From Thamnaconus septentrionalis (lineage: Eukaryota > Chordata > Actinopteri > Tetraodontiformes > Monacanthidae): a DNA stretch of 64,000 bases. The translations under genes were made by a program, and so were the position numbers. A model generated the notes under the pieces. That model made no database searches. It was not told the DNA's origin and saw only the letters and a program-made list of their open reading frames with translations. Every line of letters starts with the position of its first letter. The stretch's first letter is position 1. Below are positions 49,643-61,395 of the stretch, one piece after another. Location of the stretch: positions 9,012,501 to 9,076,500 of the forward strand of contig CM020513.1 of assembly GCA_009823395.1 (NCBI GenBank), read 5' to 3'.

Positions 49643-49758
49643 GATGTCAGGGGTCAGAGGTCAGACTGGGCAAACTGGTTGGAGACAGTAGAAAGGCAAC
49701 AAAATAGCATCTTCCGGCCGCAATACAAGACGTACCTAGCAATGTGGCTGGTGAATGT
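49643..49758 (+). mobile_element. Tc1-like transposon relic
   Basis: GATGTCAGGGGTCAGAGGTC, then AGACTGGGCAAACTGGTTGG and AGAAAGGCAACA match the same transposase segment as at 20277-20340. It ends in a decayed terminus ACCTAGCAATGTGGCTGGTG. It is preceded by a CAAA run (49617-49638). Too short and broken to encode protein. Confidence 0.65.
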
Positions 49759-49975
49759 CTATTAACAATCACAGCATCTACAGTGTTGAAACTTTGATTT
49801 TTTTTTTTTGGGTGCTATTTGAATTTTAATGCCCTTCATTTTTTTTTTTTTTGTACGCATGTTTTGCTTCTGTCAGACACTTTGCGTTGCCTTGGGGATG
49901 AGAGACTAATTGAGCGGCCTTGGCTCCGGTCTCCAACTTGCTTTCTGGCGGATCAATCCTTTTCAAGCAAGCCCA

Positions 49976-50066
49976 TTAGTTTTCCTTGAACATAAAATGA
50001 CTAATTAGACCAAGCACTCGACATTGTTTGCGCCACAATGTCGCTCCTTTAAAATGCTCCTGTGCA
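49976..50066. repeat. Diverged dispersed repeat, related to 46733-46810
   Basis: It carries the same TTGAACAT, TGACTAA and CCTTTAAAATGCTCCTG words in order. CTACAATGTCACTCC near 54610 may be a third, weaker relative of the internal ACAATGTCGCTCC. Confidence 0.4.
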
Positions 50067-52924
50067 GGAGGGATGTGGATGGGTAATGGGATTCGCGGTC
50101 ACTCAACACTCAACACACAAGAGGACGCACAATTTAATAACCACAGTGAGGAGTTCTATTCATTTATTTACGTCCATCATTCCATGCAGTGTGTTTTTTT
50201 AAATTTATTTATTTATTTATTTATGTATTTTATTGCATCCTATCCTATTTTATTAATGTATATTTATGTATTTGACTTTTTTTTCCAGAGATTTTCCATC
50301 CACTTCGATGCGCGCGTGCCCGTCCCTCTGACAGTTTTAAGTACTACTGTCGTCAGCTGAGCGGCTCTTTGATTTTCCATTGTCTGACTTTATTTACTTG
50401 AAGTCCTCTGTGGATTCACTCTGACGAGCCGGAGCCGATGAGCCGAACAAAATGATCCCGGCGGCGTTCCCAGCGGCGAAGGTGGAATTTTCAAAAACAA
50501 AAATCCAGGCGTGACATTCTCAAGTAAAAGTAACAGGAAAACGTTAGCATGTTGGAGCCTTGCTCTCTGTGACCCGAAGCTACTGAAGCCCTTGAAAATC
50601 ATTAGCTACACCGCTGTCGCGTCACTTCGGCAGCACTTTGCCAATCGAAGCTGTGATGACTGTTATTTAACGGCTGCGAAAAGGATCCTTTAGCTTTTAT
50701 CAGTGACGGGAAACTGCATTTTGCCCACTGACTCCAGTTCATGAGTCACACATTAGAGAGAATCACGGTTTTCGAGCAGTTTGAGTCACTGAGTCAGTTA
50801 CCACGAGCAACGCGGAAATTCCCATTTGCACACAAGTTATTTGATAGCTCGCGTGAACAATCTGATCCTCTGCAAGCAGGAGTTTGGTAACATATTTCTC
50901 ATATTACTCAGATTTCCAATGAATTTGATTATCAACTGATGCAGCCTGATCAAACACAAGGCCTGGAGGTCCTCGTGCACGCGTTTGACACGTGGGCGGT
51001 GCTGCTGCTAACTGACTCGACTTCAGTCCCTGTAAACATTAGCCAATATATCCAGCAGCAAATCCTCAGATTCCTGCACACGCTTATCTTTTCATTTGAA
51101 TTTTACGCGTTGATACAATCTTTTCCATTTACAGCCCTGGACTGAAGCAACTGTTGCTGTGTGAGGTGGAAAAAAAAAAGTTAAAAAAAATAAAAAAAAA
51201 GTTTTTCATCTTGAAAAAGTTTTTTCCCTTTCAGATGAGAGGTAAAAAAGAAAGAAAACCTCCTCAGCAGATTAACATGCGTCGGCGGGAAGCTGCGAGT
51301 CTGAGCGGCTGTCGAGCTACGCCGCGCTGGAGCTAAATGCGGGATAATGAGCTGACTGACGGCTGACGGCCGAGGAAACCAGGGCTCCGGCCGCCCTCCC
51401 CCCCGCCTCGTGCACAGTGCACCCGCTGCACTTTATCTTCCCGGCCAGCGGCCACATTCCGGCCGCAGCCGGGCCGCTGGCGTAGCCGAGATAGTCGACA
51501 CTTCCACACTGGATGCAGCCCGGCGGAATCCAGTGGAGGAAGGAGCACGGAACGCAAACACACAGCGCCTTCGGAGGGACACAACTGTTGTCGTTCCCAA
51601 GGAGAGAGTGCAGATTAAATATTAAAAAGAAAGTAAATAAATGAGAGAAAAGAATCCTGATAAACAGACACCAACGTGAATTTAGGCTGAGACACAGTTC
51701 AGGGACACAAATTTAGCACTATTTTTTAATGCATGCCTCTGTATTTCCATCTTGTCAGGTTGCTGGAGATGTGACTTTCTCTTGGAGATGAAAAGTGTCT
51801 ATCTCACAGTCCATCTGTCTATTTGTAGCAGACTGACGCAGAGTTCATTTGTAGAAATATATATTAAGCGCAGTCTAACGAGCCAGAGGTAAAAAACTCC
51901 TAAACAATGGCGGGTAATTCAATCACATCCTGTGATGGAATGAGTAAAAACAAGAGCAAATGGCAGAAAAAAGTGACTGCATTAGTCATTAAAGATGGGA
52001 ACTATAGCAATGGAGGAGGACAGAGTGACTTTCTGTGCTGCAGCCAAAAATACTCAATGAGGGTTTTTTGTGTTTTCATTCAGCTGGTGAAGAGTCTCGA
52101 TGCTGCTCTCCTGTCTGCTCCTCCGCGGCACTAAACGGAACCCAGCCCATAATGCGTTCCGATTAATGACACCTTTATCTGCGGGATACCCCCCCCCCCC
52201 GGCAGCGTGGCTCCGGGAGAAATTTGCCTCTTTTGGTTTTTTTTTCTCCACTTTAGCGGCAGCGAGACAACGGACGTGTTTCTCAAGCTGCGGCGGCGGT
52301 CCTGATTACTGTCCAGCCAGCGTGGAACTCCGACGCTCTCACCGCCACCCGCCCGGCCTTTTTGTGTTTAATGCCTGCAGATTTAATGGCCTTTCACACT
52401 TTCAAGAAACTTCTTGATCGTGAGCCACTTTAATTAATTGTGAACGCATCGACACCGGGATACACAGCTTCAAACGCGGCGGAGAGCATCGGCGTGTTTC
52501 GCCGCTTAATGGAGTTATTACACAAATAATCATGCCTTTTTTTTTTTCATAACGCCCGCGACGTGTGACCAATGCCTGTTAATGCAGATGCTTGGCACGA
52601 GCCTTTTTATGTTGTTTGCGGCGCCGCAAAATTAATGTGTGACTATGTGCTTGTTGGTCTGTGGAAAAAGTGAACACAGGCCAAAGAAGAAAAACAGCAT
52701 TCATCATTTTCTGTTTTTGTGCATAAAAGTTTTTTCTTTTTTTTTTTTTTGTTCTTTACACCATGACCGTCTGACATGAATTAGCAGTGTGGTTTACTAG
52801 CCCAGTGGGTTTCAAAGTGGGAGCCACCAGGGAACACTCAATTATTGATTAATCATTATTATCAAATATAATAGATAATAATGTATCATCTGGAGATGGG
52901 GTAGAGTGGGTCCATCCCCTCTTA

Positions 52925-53235
52925 CAAACCATAACCCAAAGCCAACCCGAACCCCAATCCCAACTTCAACACCAACCATAACCCTAACCTAACTCTAACT
53001 GCAACCCTAAAACCAATCCTAAACCCAACTTCAACCCTATCTCCAACCTTAACTCTAACCATAACCTAACCCTTACCCGAAGCCTAAACTTAACCCCAAC
53101 CACAACTCCAACCCTAACTCTAACTTCAACCCGAAAACCAATCCTATACCCAACTTCAACCCTAACCTCAACACAAACCTTAGCCCTGATCCAAATTCTA
53201 ACCCTAAACCTTTACCAAAACCAAACCTAACCCGA
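52925..53235. repeat. Degenerate CCTAAC-type (telomere-like) array
   Basis: About 310 bp of variable 5-7 bp units such as CCCTAACC, CCAACCC, CTCTAACT, CCATAACC and CTTCAACC. The plus strand is almost free of G. A longer order of about 135-150 bp is visible because AAAACCAATCCTA-ACCCAACTTCAACCC recurs. The array reads GLGLGLEL-like on the minus strand, which is not a protein. A hAT-like CAGTGGGTTTCAAAGTGGGA lies just upstream at 52803. Confidence 0.85.
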
Positions 53236-55813
53236 CATCTGTTCCCCTTGTCGCACTGCATGTATTGAATGTTTTGTCTGTGTTATTGTTTGCACGTTTG
53301 TCCAATTTTGTAAAGAGGCATTTATGTCCTTTTTTGTGAATTGGCCAAATGTACAAAATGTACACACGCTCTAATACATTTTTAGCTTCTTCTTTAATTA
53401 TTTCCTCAATCTATACCTTGTTTTTTTAAGATTGCAACACTAATTACAACAGCTCTTCTTCTTCTATTTCTTCTCCCTTGGGACTCCAATCAGGGCACCA
53501 CCCCTCCCCCCTTCCCCTCCGTAGCCAATGTCTCTCTCTTTCGTATATTTGCATATCTCTTAATGTGCCCTCCTGCTCCCGCTGGCATAATCACAGCCTG
53601 CAAGATCCCATTGTTGAGCCAAAATGTCAGGGCCCCGGGCCGGCAGACAGTCTAGGAGGCATAATGACCAGCTGAACAACCTTCCTCCGTGACCCTGAAG
53701 AGAGCTGGGGATGAGGAGGGCTAAGGCAAGCTGGTGGGGGGGGGGGATTAAAAAAATAATAATAATGTCAAAAATTAAGAAATGACGACACAGTTGAACC
53801 CTAATTGTTGGCGGACAAAAAAAAAGGAAGCAGACAGCGGATGGAGTGAAAAGCACTCATTGAAAGGCAGACAGAAAGGGGGTGTGGGGGGTGGCTGGCC
53901 CCCGGGGTTAATGTGATGGGACGTTTCCAGGCTGCATGGAAGCTGTTGACTCAGCTGTGCATACCAAACAGCTGCAGCAACAATCAGCAAACTCCATAAT
54001 AACCAGGGATGCACAGGCTGATGGAACGTTCCGGTGGCCGCGCCGCGTGATCCCATCATCATTAGAGAAGAAGGAGAAGAAATAAAAAAAAAAAAACAAC
54101 AACCGATGGCACCGGGTTCACGCTTTTTAATGTGCCGCCCAAAGGCGTGACGGGAATGTAAAATGAAAGTCGGCGTCAGAGGTGGCAAAAATGTTTCTTT
54201 TACTCCCTTCCAATGCCTGGAGGCAAAGTGGACGGCAGGTAGCGAGCGTTGCCGCTCGGTGCAACTTTGAAGGGATGCAAACGGCGAAAGCGGTGTTTTA
54301 CGACGCCGCGCGGCACCATGTTTATCGCCACCGCAGAAGGCGGCGCACATTAGCTAATGCATTTGCAGCTAACAGTCTTACACTGGAATGGGAAGTTATT
54401 TGAAAAGAGCAAAGTTATCGACGTGCCGAGGCGACGCTGTGCCTTCCACATGAAAGGATCGGCTTCTTTTTTACAGTTTACAAGCAACTGTGCGATTAGT
54501 CGTCATGCTGAGCGTCTTTGCTGCTGCAGGGAATCTGCAATCATCACAAAAATCAATCTTTTGTTTATATCTAAAAATATTCACCTGAAGCACTGCTAAT
54601 TGGCTTTGCTACAATGTCACTCCAAAGGTCCTTTCATTACATCGCTTGAATTTCTTCTTATTCTTATCTTTGAACGTTGGGGTTTTCATCTAATCTGCGC
54701 TTTATAATAAACGCTAAAAGTTCAAAAAGACCCAATCAAAAGTGAGACCCTGGGGGGACGGGGTTTAAAAGAAAGGTCGTCTCAGCGGCCCCTCTTGGCT
54801 TTCAGCTGTTATTATTTCAGACTTTCCCTCTTTGTTTACCCGTCTGAATTAGGGGAAGCCACTCGGGTTTATGCAATTAATGGGAACAATCATCCTGCAG
54901 AGCGCGCGGCGCTTGCATGTCAGAACGACCTTTTCCTTTAAAAGTCTGAAAACCTATTTAATGAGTTAATGCATCAGTTTGACCGAGGGAGACGGGGCTA
55001 AAAGGGGTCGGAAGTGTCAAATAAAACAATTTTCTTACTTTGCAGATAAAAAGGCGCGTGCTGCCACGGGAGATGGCGCGCTAATGCACGTGCGCACCAT
55101 TCATTTTTTTTTAATTTTTTTTGTGCCAAAAACAAAAGCAACACCATCAGTGAGTCTTTCCCTCTGAGCGGAACCAAAAAACAAACAAACAATTTTATCG
55201 ATTTATTTAATGCTTAGTCAGCAAGTGCACGCTGGATTTGGCAGATGGTCCTTTTAAATTTATGAGCAAAGTAGCAACTAACGTTCACAATCAATTATTC
55301 ATCTTGAGTCTCGCTGTCTGCTCACCAGAAAATGCTGCAGACCAACTCACTGCAGGATCTTCAGACACGGCAGGGAGGCTCCGCGTTCTCCCAGTAGCCT
55401 TGTTCATCTTTCATTTTACAAGTTTCACAGAACGCTGGAAGTAAAAATACACTGTGGCTTTTATGAACTTCTCTAATGAAAATGAGACTCCAAGACTAAA
55501 ACCTAGACCAGGCTCAAGTCAAAGTTGTATGTATTTTATAGACGTTCCTCAATGAGGTGACGACGCCTTGAGGAATGCTGATGAAGTTTAAAATAAACTT
55601 ACTTTTAAAGAAAATTAGCATTAAAAAAAAAACAAAAAAACAAAAAAAAACCTACACATTAGTTTTACATTAGTTGCATTTGAAGCCGAATCACTGAGGC
55701 TTCATAATGTGCAGTTACATCATAAGATGGCACTAGCGGAGGTAAACAGAGCCTGCGGAACAACGGAGGGAGGATTTTCATGCGATAATGTCAAGAATGA
55801 CTATATTACATTT

Positions 55814-55906
55814 TTTCTTTTATCTCACACATAGGATTAAGATTGTTTCTGTCAAAGCAGGTCAAGGTATGAAACAATCTTAATCCTGCGGCTGAGATAA
55901 AAGAAA
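55814..55906. repeat. Long imperfect hairpin (36-nt arms, 21-nt loop)
   Basis: Arm 1 is 55814-55849 and arm 2 is 55871-55906. The inner stem GGATTAAGATTGTTTC/GAAACAATCTTAATCC is 16 bp perfect, and the outer stem TTTCTTTTATCTCA/TGAGATAAAAGAAA is 14 bp perfect, with a 6-nt internal mismatch block between them. The loop is 21 nt. It could be a pre-miRNA-like intronic hairpin or a tiny palindromic MITE. It fits no TIR family I recognise. Confidence 0.75.
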
Positions 55907-57111
55907 AAGGCACTATATGCATCAAGACATGAGGAATCTAAGAGTTGTTTGCAATTCTTTGGGCGCATTTCTTTTTAAATTTCTTCTGCAAAACTGTTTC
56001 TACAAAACATTTTGTGTGTTCCATGATTCCCAAGAGACTAAAACCACCTTAGAGTTGTTTTGAATGACGGTGTTTTTCTGTAAATGAAAATTAAAGAATG
56101 CAAATGTATTCTCAATGCACCTTATAAAAGGTTAATGGGATCACAACAATTGTCTCACTCAAGTTCGAGTCTTGCAACTCGGAGAGAACGAACATCTGCT
56201 GCTGCATCGAGCCGTCCCATAGTGACACCTCCTTGTGCAACAACCTCCTTCCCCCTTGCACACACCTGCACGCGCACGATAACATATGCCGTACATACTG
56301 CACCGGGTCACTGTGTGACGGCTCCGTGCCGCTAGCTTCACGTTTTCATTTGCTGTGCAGTTTCCTGCTGTGCCTCTCTGAACGTCAAACACTGGATGGG
56401 AACGTATAGATTTAATTATGCCAGGGAAGCAACCAGTAATATTGCGGGCAGTTGTCTAAAACTGGGGATTAGAAAATTCCTATATGATTGCACTCCTTCC
56501 CCGGTAGCTCAGCCGGGAACGTGCACGCTCGCCGCTCTGTGCTCTCTGTCTCTGTCTCTCTCTCCCTCTGCGCTTCCACACCACCGAGATTCCAGCTAAT
56601 GACTCCACTCTTTAAATCAAGACAAAAGACACTTCCCCTTTTAAAGGACACTTCAATTAATTACCCCCCTGCAAAATCCCACTAATTCTGTACCAGGGGC
56701 TCAGTGAATAAAACTGAAAAGCCATTAGTGGGCATTCATCTGATCCCACCCAGGAAAAAAGCAATCAGCGCGGGGCAGCTGACAGAGGGGCGGAGGGAGG
56801 GACAAGGCCAGAGGACGGAAGGCTTCCGATGAGTCGTGGCTTCCAGAGCCGCTTGTGAAGGTGCCGGAAGGCCCCTTGTTTTGTTCAGCTGGCGGCCGCT
56901 CGTTTCTTAAGACTCCGTGCCGCGGCGGGACTGAGGAGCGCTGACGTTAACCGTGACCTTTAGAGGGAAAACACGGGCAAATTAAAAAAGCCAAAGGTGA
57001 TGTTCTTCTTTGTCGTCGACGGAGACAAATTTTTCTCAAACTTCGCAATTAATAGTTTCTTCTCCGAGTTTCGTTGGGTTTCGGGCTACGCAGCCGTCTG
57101 CCTGCTACTGG

Positions 57112-58048
57112 CTATGGTTAACAAGTTCGAGAATATGGAAATATATAGCTAGGCTATGACTTTCATTTGAAGTATTCTCTTCATTGGTACAAGTGGTGAA
57201 AACGCAATTTTTATCACCATGACATTTTTTTATGTGAAAATCACATCGTTTCTTAATCGTGATTAATCGCAGAATCTTCATAGTTAACTGTGATTAATCA
57301 CGGTTTGAATTGCATGTGTAAAATTCTGTTATTCAGCATTTCCGGGCAGTTTTAACCGCAGAGATCCAGAAATCGGCTAGAGGGGCCAACTACGGGTGAG
57401 TAAAAGGGACAAAAAGGCTTACGCCGGGTTCACACCAGCCCTCCTGTTCACACTTGACACACATTTCTCCACGACGGTCGACAAGCGCTTCTGCTCAGCT
57501 GTTGCTTGCTCCCATTCAGAGCTCATTTTTTCATCAAGATCACACATTTCACATCGTCCATCTTGACTTGACAACACCTCTCTGCCTCTCTCTCGCTCTT
57601 TCCCTGTTTGTTTGTGTGTTCTGACACCCAAAACCCCACCCCTGCCCCATAGCCAGCCCACTCTGTTGCTCTCTTTTGTGTGCGTGTGTTTGTTTGTTTG
57701 TTTGTTTTCAACTCTCTCTGTTTTGATACTGACAAATATAACGTACTCAAATATGATCGCATTTGTCAATCGCGGTATTCAATTTTGAGAATTGCTTTCA
57801 TTTTGACTTACCGGATTATCTCGTGTTTCTTTGAGTGACTTCCCGTCCAGCTTGACGCGGCTCGTTCGCGGCTCGCGCAGAAAATAGACCAGACGCCGAA
57901 CTGATCGTTGCACGGCCGTAGAGGTGCGCGCCGCTTCGCGTATGGTGTAAACGGCACTATCGGTTAACAAGAACGCCGAAAAAAAATTGTAAAAAATATA
58001 TTTAACTAATATTGCGATTAATGTGTTAATGCTGACAACCATAGTTGC
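57112..58048. mobile_element. Probable hAT-like composite element
   Basis: The right end, read on the minus strand, is CTATGGTTGTCAGCATTAAC, followed by ATTAATCGCAATATTAG. The left end begins CTATGGTTAACAAG, and TTAATCGTGATTAATCGC lies at 57252-57275. Such ATTAATCGC arrays are typical of fish hAT-like elements beginning with (T/C)A(G/T)GGTTGTCA. No clear 8-bp duplication was found, so the boundaries are uncertain. Confidence 0.4.
57421..57965. mobile_element. Possible MITE nested in the hAT-like element
   Basis: ACGCCGGGTTCACACCAG at the left and GTATGGTGTAAACGGCAC at the right are imperfect inverted copies. Fish genomes contain GGTTCACACCAGACGCG-type elements, and AGACGCCG and CGCGGCTCG words also occur here. 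The purported interior includes a 116-residue minus-strand frame, which I regard as non-coding. Confidence 0.4.
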
Positions 58049-59358
58049 AACACATTGTGACGCAGTGGACAATTGATTTAGAAACAATATGATCAAAAAA
58101 GTGCTTCCCTAGTATGAGAGCGTGAATCCCTGTTGCAGTGCATTTTTCCGGCTTCACCACGAAGCAGCTGCGGCCTCGATGAGCAGAGCGGTCAGTCTCC
58201 GAGAGACTTTGACCGATTTCCGCAGGGCAGGCCGGGGGTCTCCCACAGCTGCACGGTAGTCCCGGATGTGTCAATCATCATCAGCCCCCAACACACACAC
58301 ACACACACCCCAACCCCCAAGGCCAGGGATGCCGGCCCTGTGTAAACCTGCTCTGTCTGCTCAACCTCGACCAGAGACACGCCGAGAAACAGTTGTGATC
58401 CCGACGTGTTTGCTGAGAAAACCGCCCTCTCCGTGGCCACTGGGGGCAGGAGGGGGGACCTGGAGTGGGAAACGCAGATGCGAGCGAATAATTCCGGGCC
58501 AAAGGCGACTCACACTCTTCGGCGCGCAAAGTTCAGGGCGGATTTTTCTGAAAGCGGGACGGCTTTGGTGTGGAACGCTAAGCCAATTAGAGGCAGACGA
58601 GAATGAATCGTTTCAAGGGAGGGTAAAAAAAAAAAAAAAAAAAAACACAGCCACGATCCACAAATTCCGCCGTTCGCCGTGGCGTTTCTGGCTTGTTAGC
58701 ATGTTTACATCCGCTTATCGACACTTAACACAAAGTACAGCTTGAGTTCGGCTTTGATGCGACGATGTGCGAGATGAAAAGTCGGGGGGTCACTCGTCCC
58801 CGGGGGAAGCAGAGCTAATGGTTTTTAGCAGCCGAGGCAGGCGGGAGAACTGAGCTCCACTCTGGAAGAGCTCTGAGGGAGTGAGAGACCAATTAAGCAG
58901 GAGAAGCTTCTGTCGGAACAACACGGCGAAGTTCAAGATGAAGATGAAGGGTGTGGCGGAGAAGCGCACAAAAAAAAGAGGGAGAGAAAACGACAACAAC
59001 ACGGTGCAACAAACCTCCTGGAAACGTTTGCAGGTTGTTACAGCGGTCATGCTGGGATTTAGACCATTACAGCGGAGAGATGACACGTTTTACACATCTG
59101 TGCAAAGAAGCGCCAGCTTGTTGTGAAGCAGAAGCCGAAACAGAGGCTGTTTTCAATATCAGCTAAAAACAGAGAAATGCTTTGCGCCAATTTTTTTTTT
59201 TTTCTCCCTCTTCAACAGAAATGATAAAAGCGGCTAATTCCTCCTGACAGAATGGAATGAATTTAATGAAAAGAAATGTCAGGCTTCCAAAAAAAAACCT
59301 GCCACATTGTAGAATCCTATGTATTGTTTTGTCGCCGGGGTTGCTGCATTATGTCGCC

Positions 59359-59389
<31 letters not shown>

Positions 59390-59720
59390 CACACAAAGGG
59401 GTTGGTTTAGTGTGAGTGATGTTCACAGTGCGGTGTGATGTCCGTCCATCCAAACAATACAAAACATCAACAGCGCACCTGTCCATGGAGGACCGCTCTT
59501 TGCTTTGTTTTGCTTTTGCATTAAGGTGAAAAATCGGCCAGTGCAGCCTTTCACACAGCGACTCACATCCCTCTGCAAAGAGCCGACGCTGCTCTTGCGT
59601 CCGCACAAAGAGTGGAACTTGGGGGCAGGCACAGAAAAAAAATGAAAAAAAATAAATATAAAAAAAAAAGAAGCTTTTTTTTGGAAAATGTCATAGATTT
59701 TCCTTGAAAGAACAACAGAA

Positions 59721-59764
59721 ATAGTTCACACATTTTCTACCACTACAGTGGTAGGAAATGTGTG

Positions 59765-59770
<6 letters not shown>
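59721..59770. repeat. 50-bp near-perfect palindrome
   Basis: ATAGTTCACACATTTTCTAC and CCACT are followed, after a 2-nt centre, by AGTGG and TAGGAAATGTGTGAACTAT. The arms are 24 nt with one mismatch. The word TACAGTGGTAGGAAATGTG resembles a Tc1-type terminus, so this may be two element ends joined head to head. Confidence 0.85.
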
Positions 59771-59830
<60 letters not shown>

Positions 59831-59880
59831 GTGTATATATATATACATATGTATATATATATACATATATATATATATAT
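59768..59880. repeat. (TA)n microsatellite
   Basis: Perfect TA from 59768 to 59825 (29 units), then interrupted ACATATGTGTATAT units to 59880. It abuts the 50-bp palindrome. Confidence 0.97.
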
Positions 59881-59975
59881 TAGTGTTGTCACAATACTGG
59901 ATTTCAGACTTCAATATGATATTTGGAAAAGTATTGATTTTTGCTACGATTTTCGATACTAGCAACCGCGGAAGT
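59881..59975. mobile_element. hAT-like element fragment (TAGTGTTGTCACAATAC terminus)
   Basis: TAGTGTTGTCACAATACTGG followed by AAAGTATTGATTTTTGCTAC and CGATTTTCGATAC resembles the 5' end of fish elements that begin TAGTGTTGTCACGATAC. No matching 3' end was found nearby. Confidence 0.45.
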
Positions 59976-61054
59976 TCCCACTGGACTATTTTGCTGGCGT
60001 AAACTGTGGTTTGAAGGGTGAAAATGTTCCCTCTTTTTCATCAAATGCTTTTCAAATGTCTGCAATTTGAAATGCGAGTCGGTCGAGAAATCTCCAGTCT
60101 CACCTTTAACTTGTCAGAAATGGAAAATTGCTTCTGTAATGGATGCGCTTCCCCCCCCTTTCCCCTAAACAGAAGTAGCATTCAAGGCTGCAGAGAGGTG
60201 TGAGGCACACACAATGCTTTAAATATCCCTGTGTGTCAGCCAGAACAATGCGGTGGAGAAAGCAGCCTTTGAAGTGTGCCGGGACGCGGCGGGAATCAAT
60301 TTCCATTTAAGACAATTTATTTTCGAGCGCGGGTCCTCACACAACTTGGGATTCCATCAAAGAAGACAAATAGAGGTCTGTTATCGTCAGACTGCAGCCT
60401 AAGAATGCACGAGCGGGAACACTCTTCACTTTAAAGAGCGCTAAGAGCAGACCAAAGGAGAGAGAAATATTTTCGGGCGCCGACAATAAAGCTGCTCCCT
60501 CTGCGCGGCGGCCGTATACAACCTTCCTCTGGGAAACAATGAGGGGCTGAAAACAAAGGACCGGGGTTGTGAAACAGCTGGACTGTCGGGCAGGAGGCTC
60601 TTGCACTGGAGGCAGTGTCAGCGACTTGATGAGGCCTGAGATAATTCCGCACAGTTATATGGGAAACACTCTTTACGACTTGTGCCGCTTGTGGCGTCTC
60701 ACTGTTTCACTCGCTAACGCACCAGCTGCCCTGGAAAGCAGGGCTCAGGGTCAGGATCTGAAGTTTTTTCTCTCCATCTGTGTTGAATGCGTGATCATTT
60801 TTGCCTCATTTTCATTAGTGCCCATGATGGTTTATAGCATACAAATCACTACAAGCACAGTTGTTAATGGCTACAATTGGCTTTGAGAAAACCACAAACG
60901 GAGGCAGAGCCAAAATTCCAAATTTGGAAATTTAGAGTCAGTTTATTTATTTATTTATTTTTCCAGGGAATGAACAGGCTGATGGATGAGGAAGGTTTGA
61001 CAGTATAATAGTATAATAGTATCACCATGATCCAAATCTGCCCCATGTTGAGTG

Positions 61055-61395
61055 TAGGGCTGAAACGATTAATCGAACAATCGAATTGAACCGATTTCTA
61101 CAACTGATTCTTCCTGAATCAAAACTAATTTTGATGATTCTGCTGATGTGTTTCACACAGACAGTTATTGTGCCGCACATGACGCCAGAGCAGATCACCT
61201 TTATATACATCCTTTCAGTTTTATACTGAAAAGACGTTTATACTGCTCACTCGCCCGTTTATACTTTTTAAGCTAGTTCTGCAATGAAAGACAAAGTGTA
61301 ATTTGCAGACTTGTCTTTTTCAATTATTTTACGATTCATTTTCACATATTAAAAAAAAAAAAAATGTTTAACCGAATCGAAGATTGAAGACTGTT
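61055..61395. mobile_element. hAT-like element fragment (TAGGGCTGAAACGATTAATC terminus)
   Basis: It begins TAGGGCTGAAACGATTAATC, then GAACAATCGAATTGAACC, and near its far side has AACCGAATCGAAGATTGAAG. It resembles fish hAT-like elements starting TAGGGCTG(C/A)AACGATTA. The opposite terminus was not identified. Confidence 0.5.

Noticed and set aside
50625..50645. CACTTCGGCAGCACTTTG, resembling the start of U6 snRNA
   Set aside because: Only about 12 nt match. The U6 body and the T-run terminator do not follow.
53775..54350. 191-codon open frame on the minus strand with a hydrophobic stretch (PWLLWSLLIVAAAVWYAQL)
   Set aside because: It has no recognisable domain, low-complexity Phe/Ser runs from poly(A) tracts, no splice or promoter context and sits in the same strand intron of cdh13. 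The hydrophobic segment can arise by chance.
56498..56530. GGTAGCTCAGCCGGGAACGT, resembling a tRNA D-arm
   Set aside because: No anticodon arm, T arm or B box follows. The next bases are a CTCTGTCT repeat.
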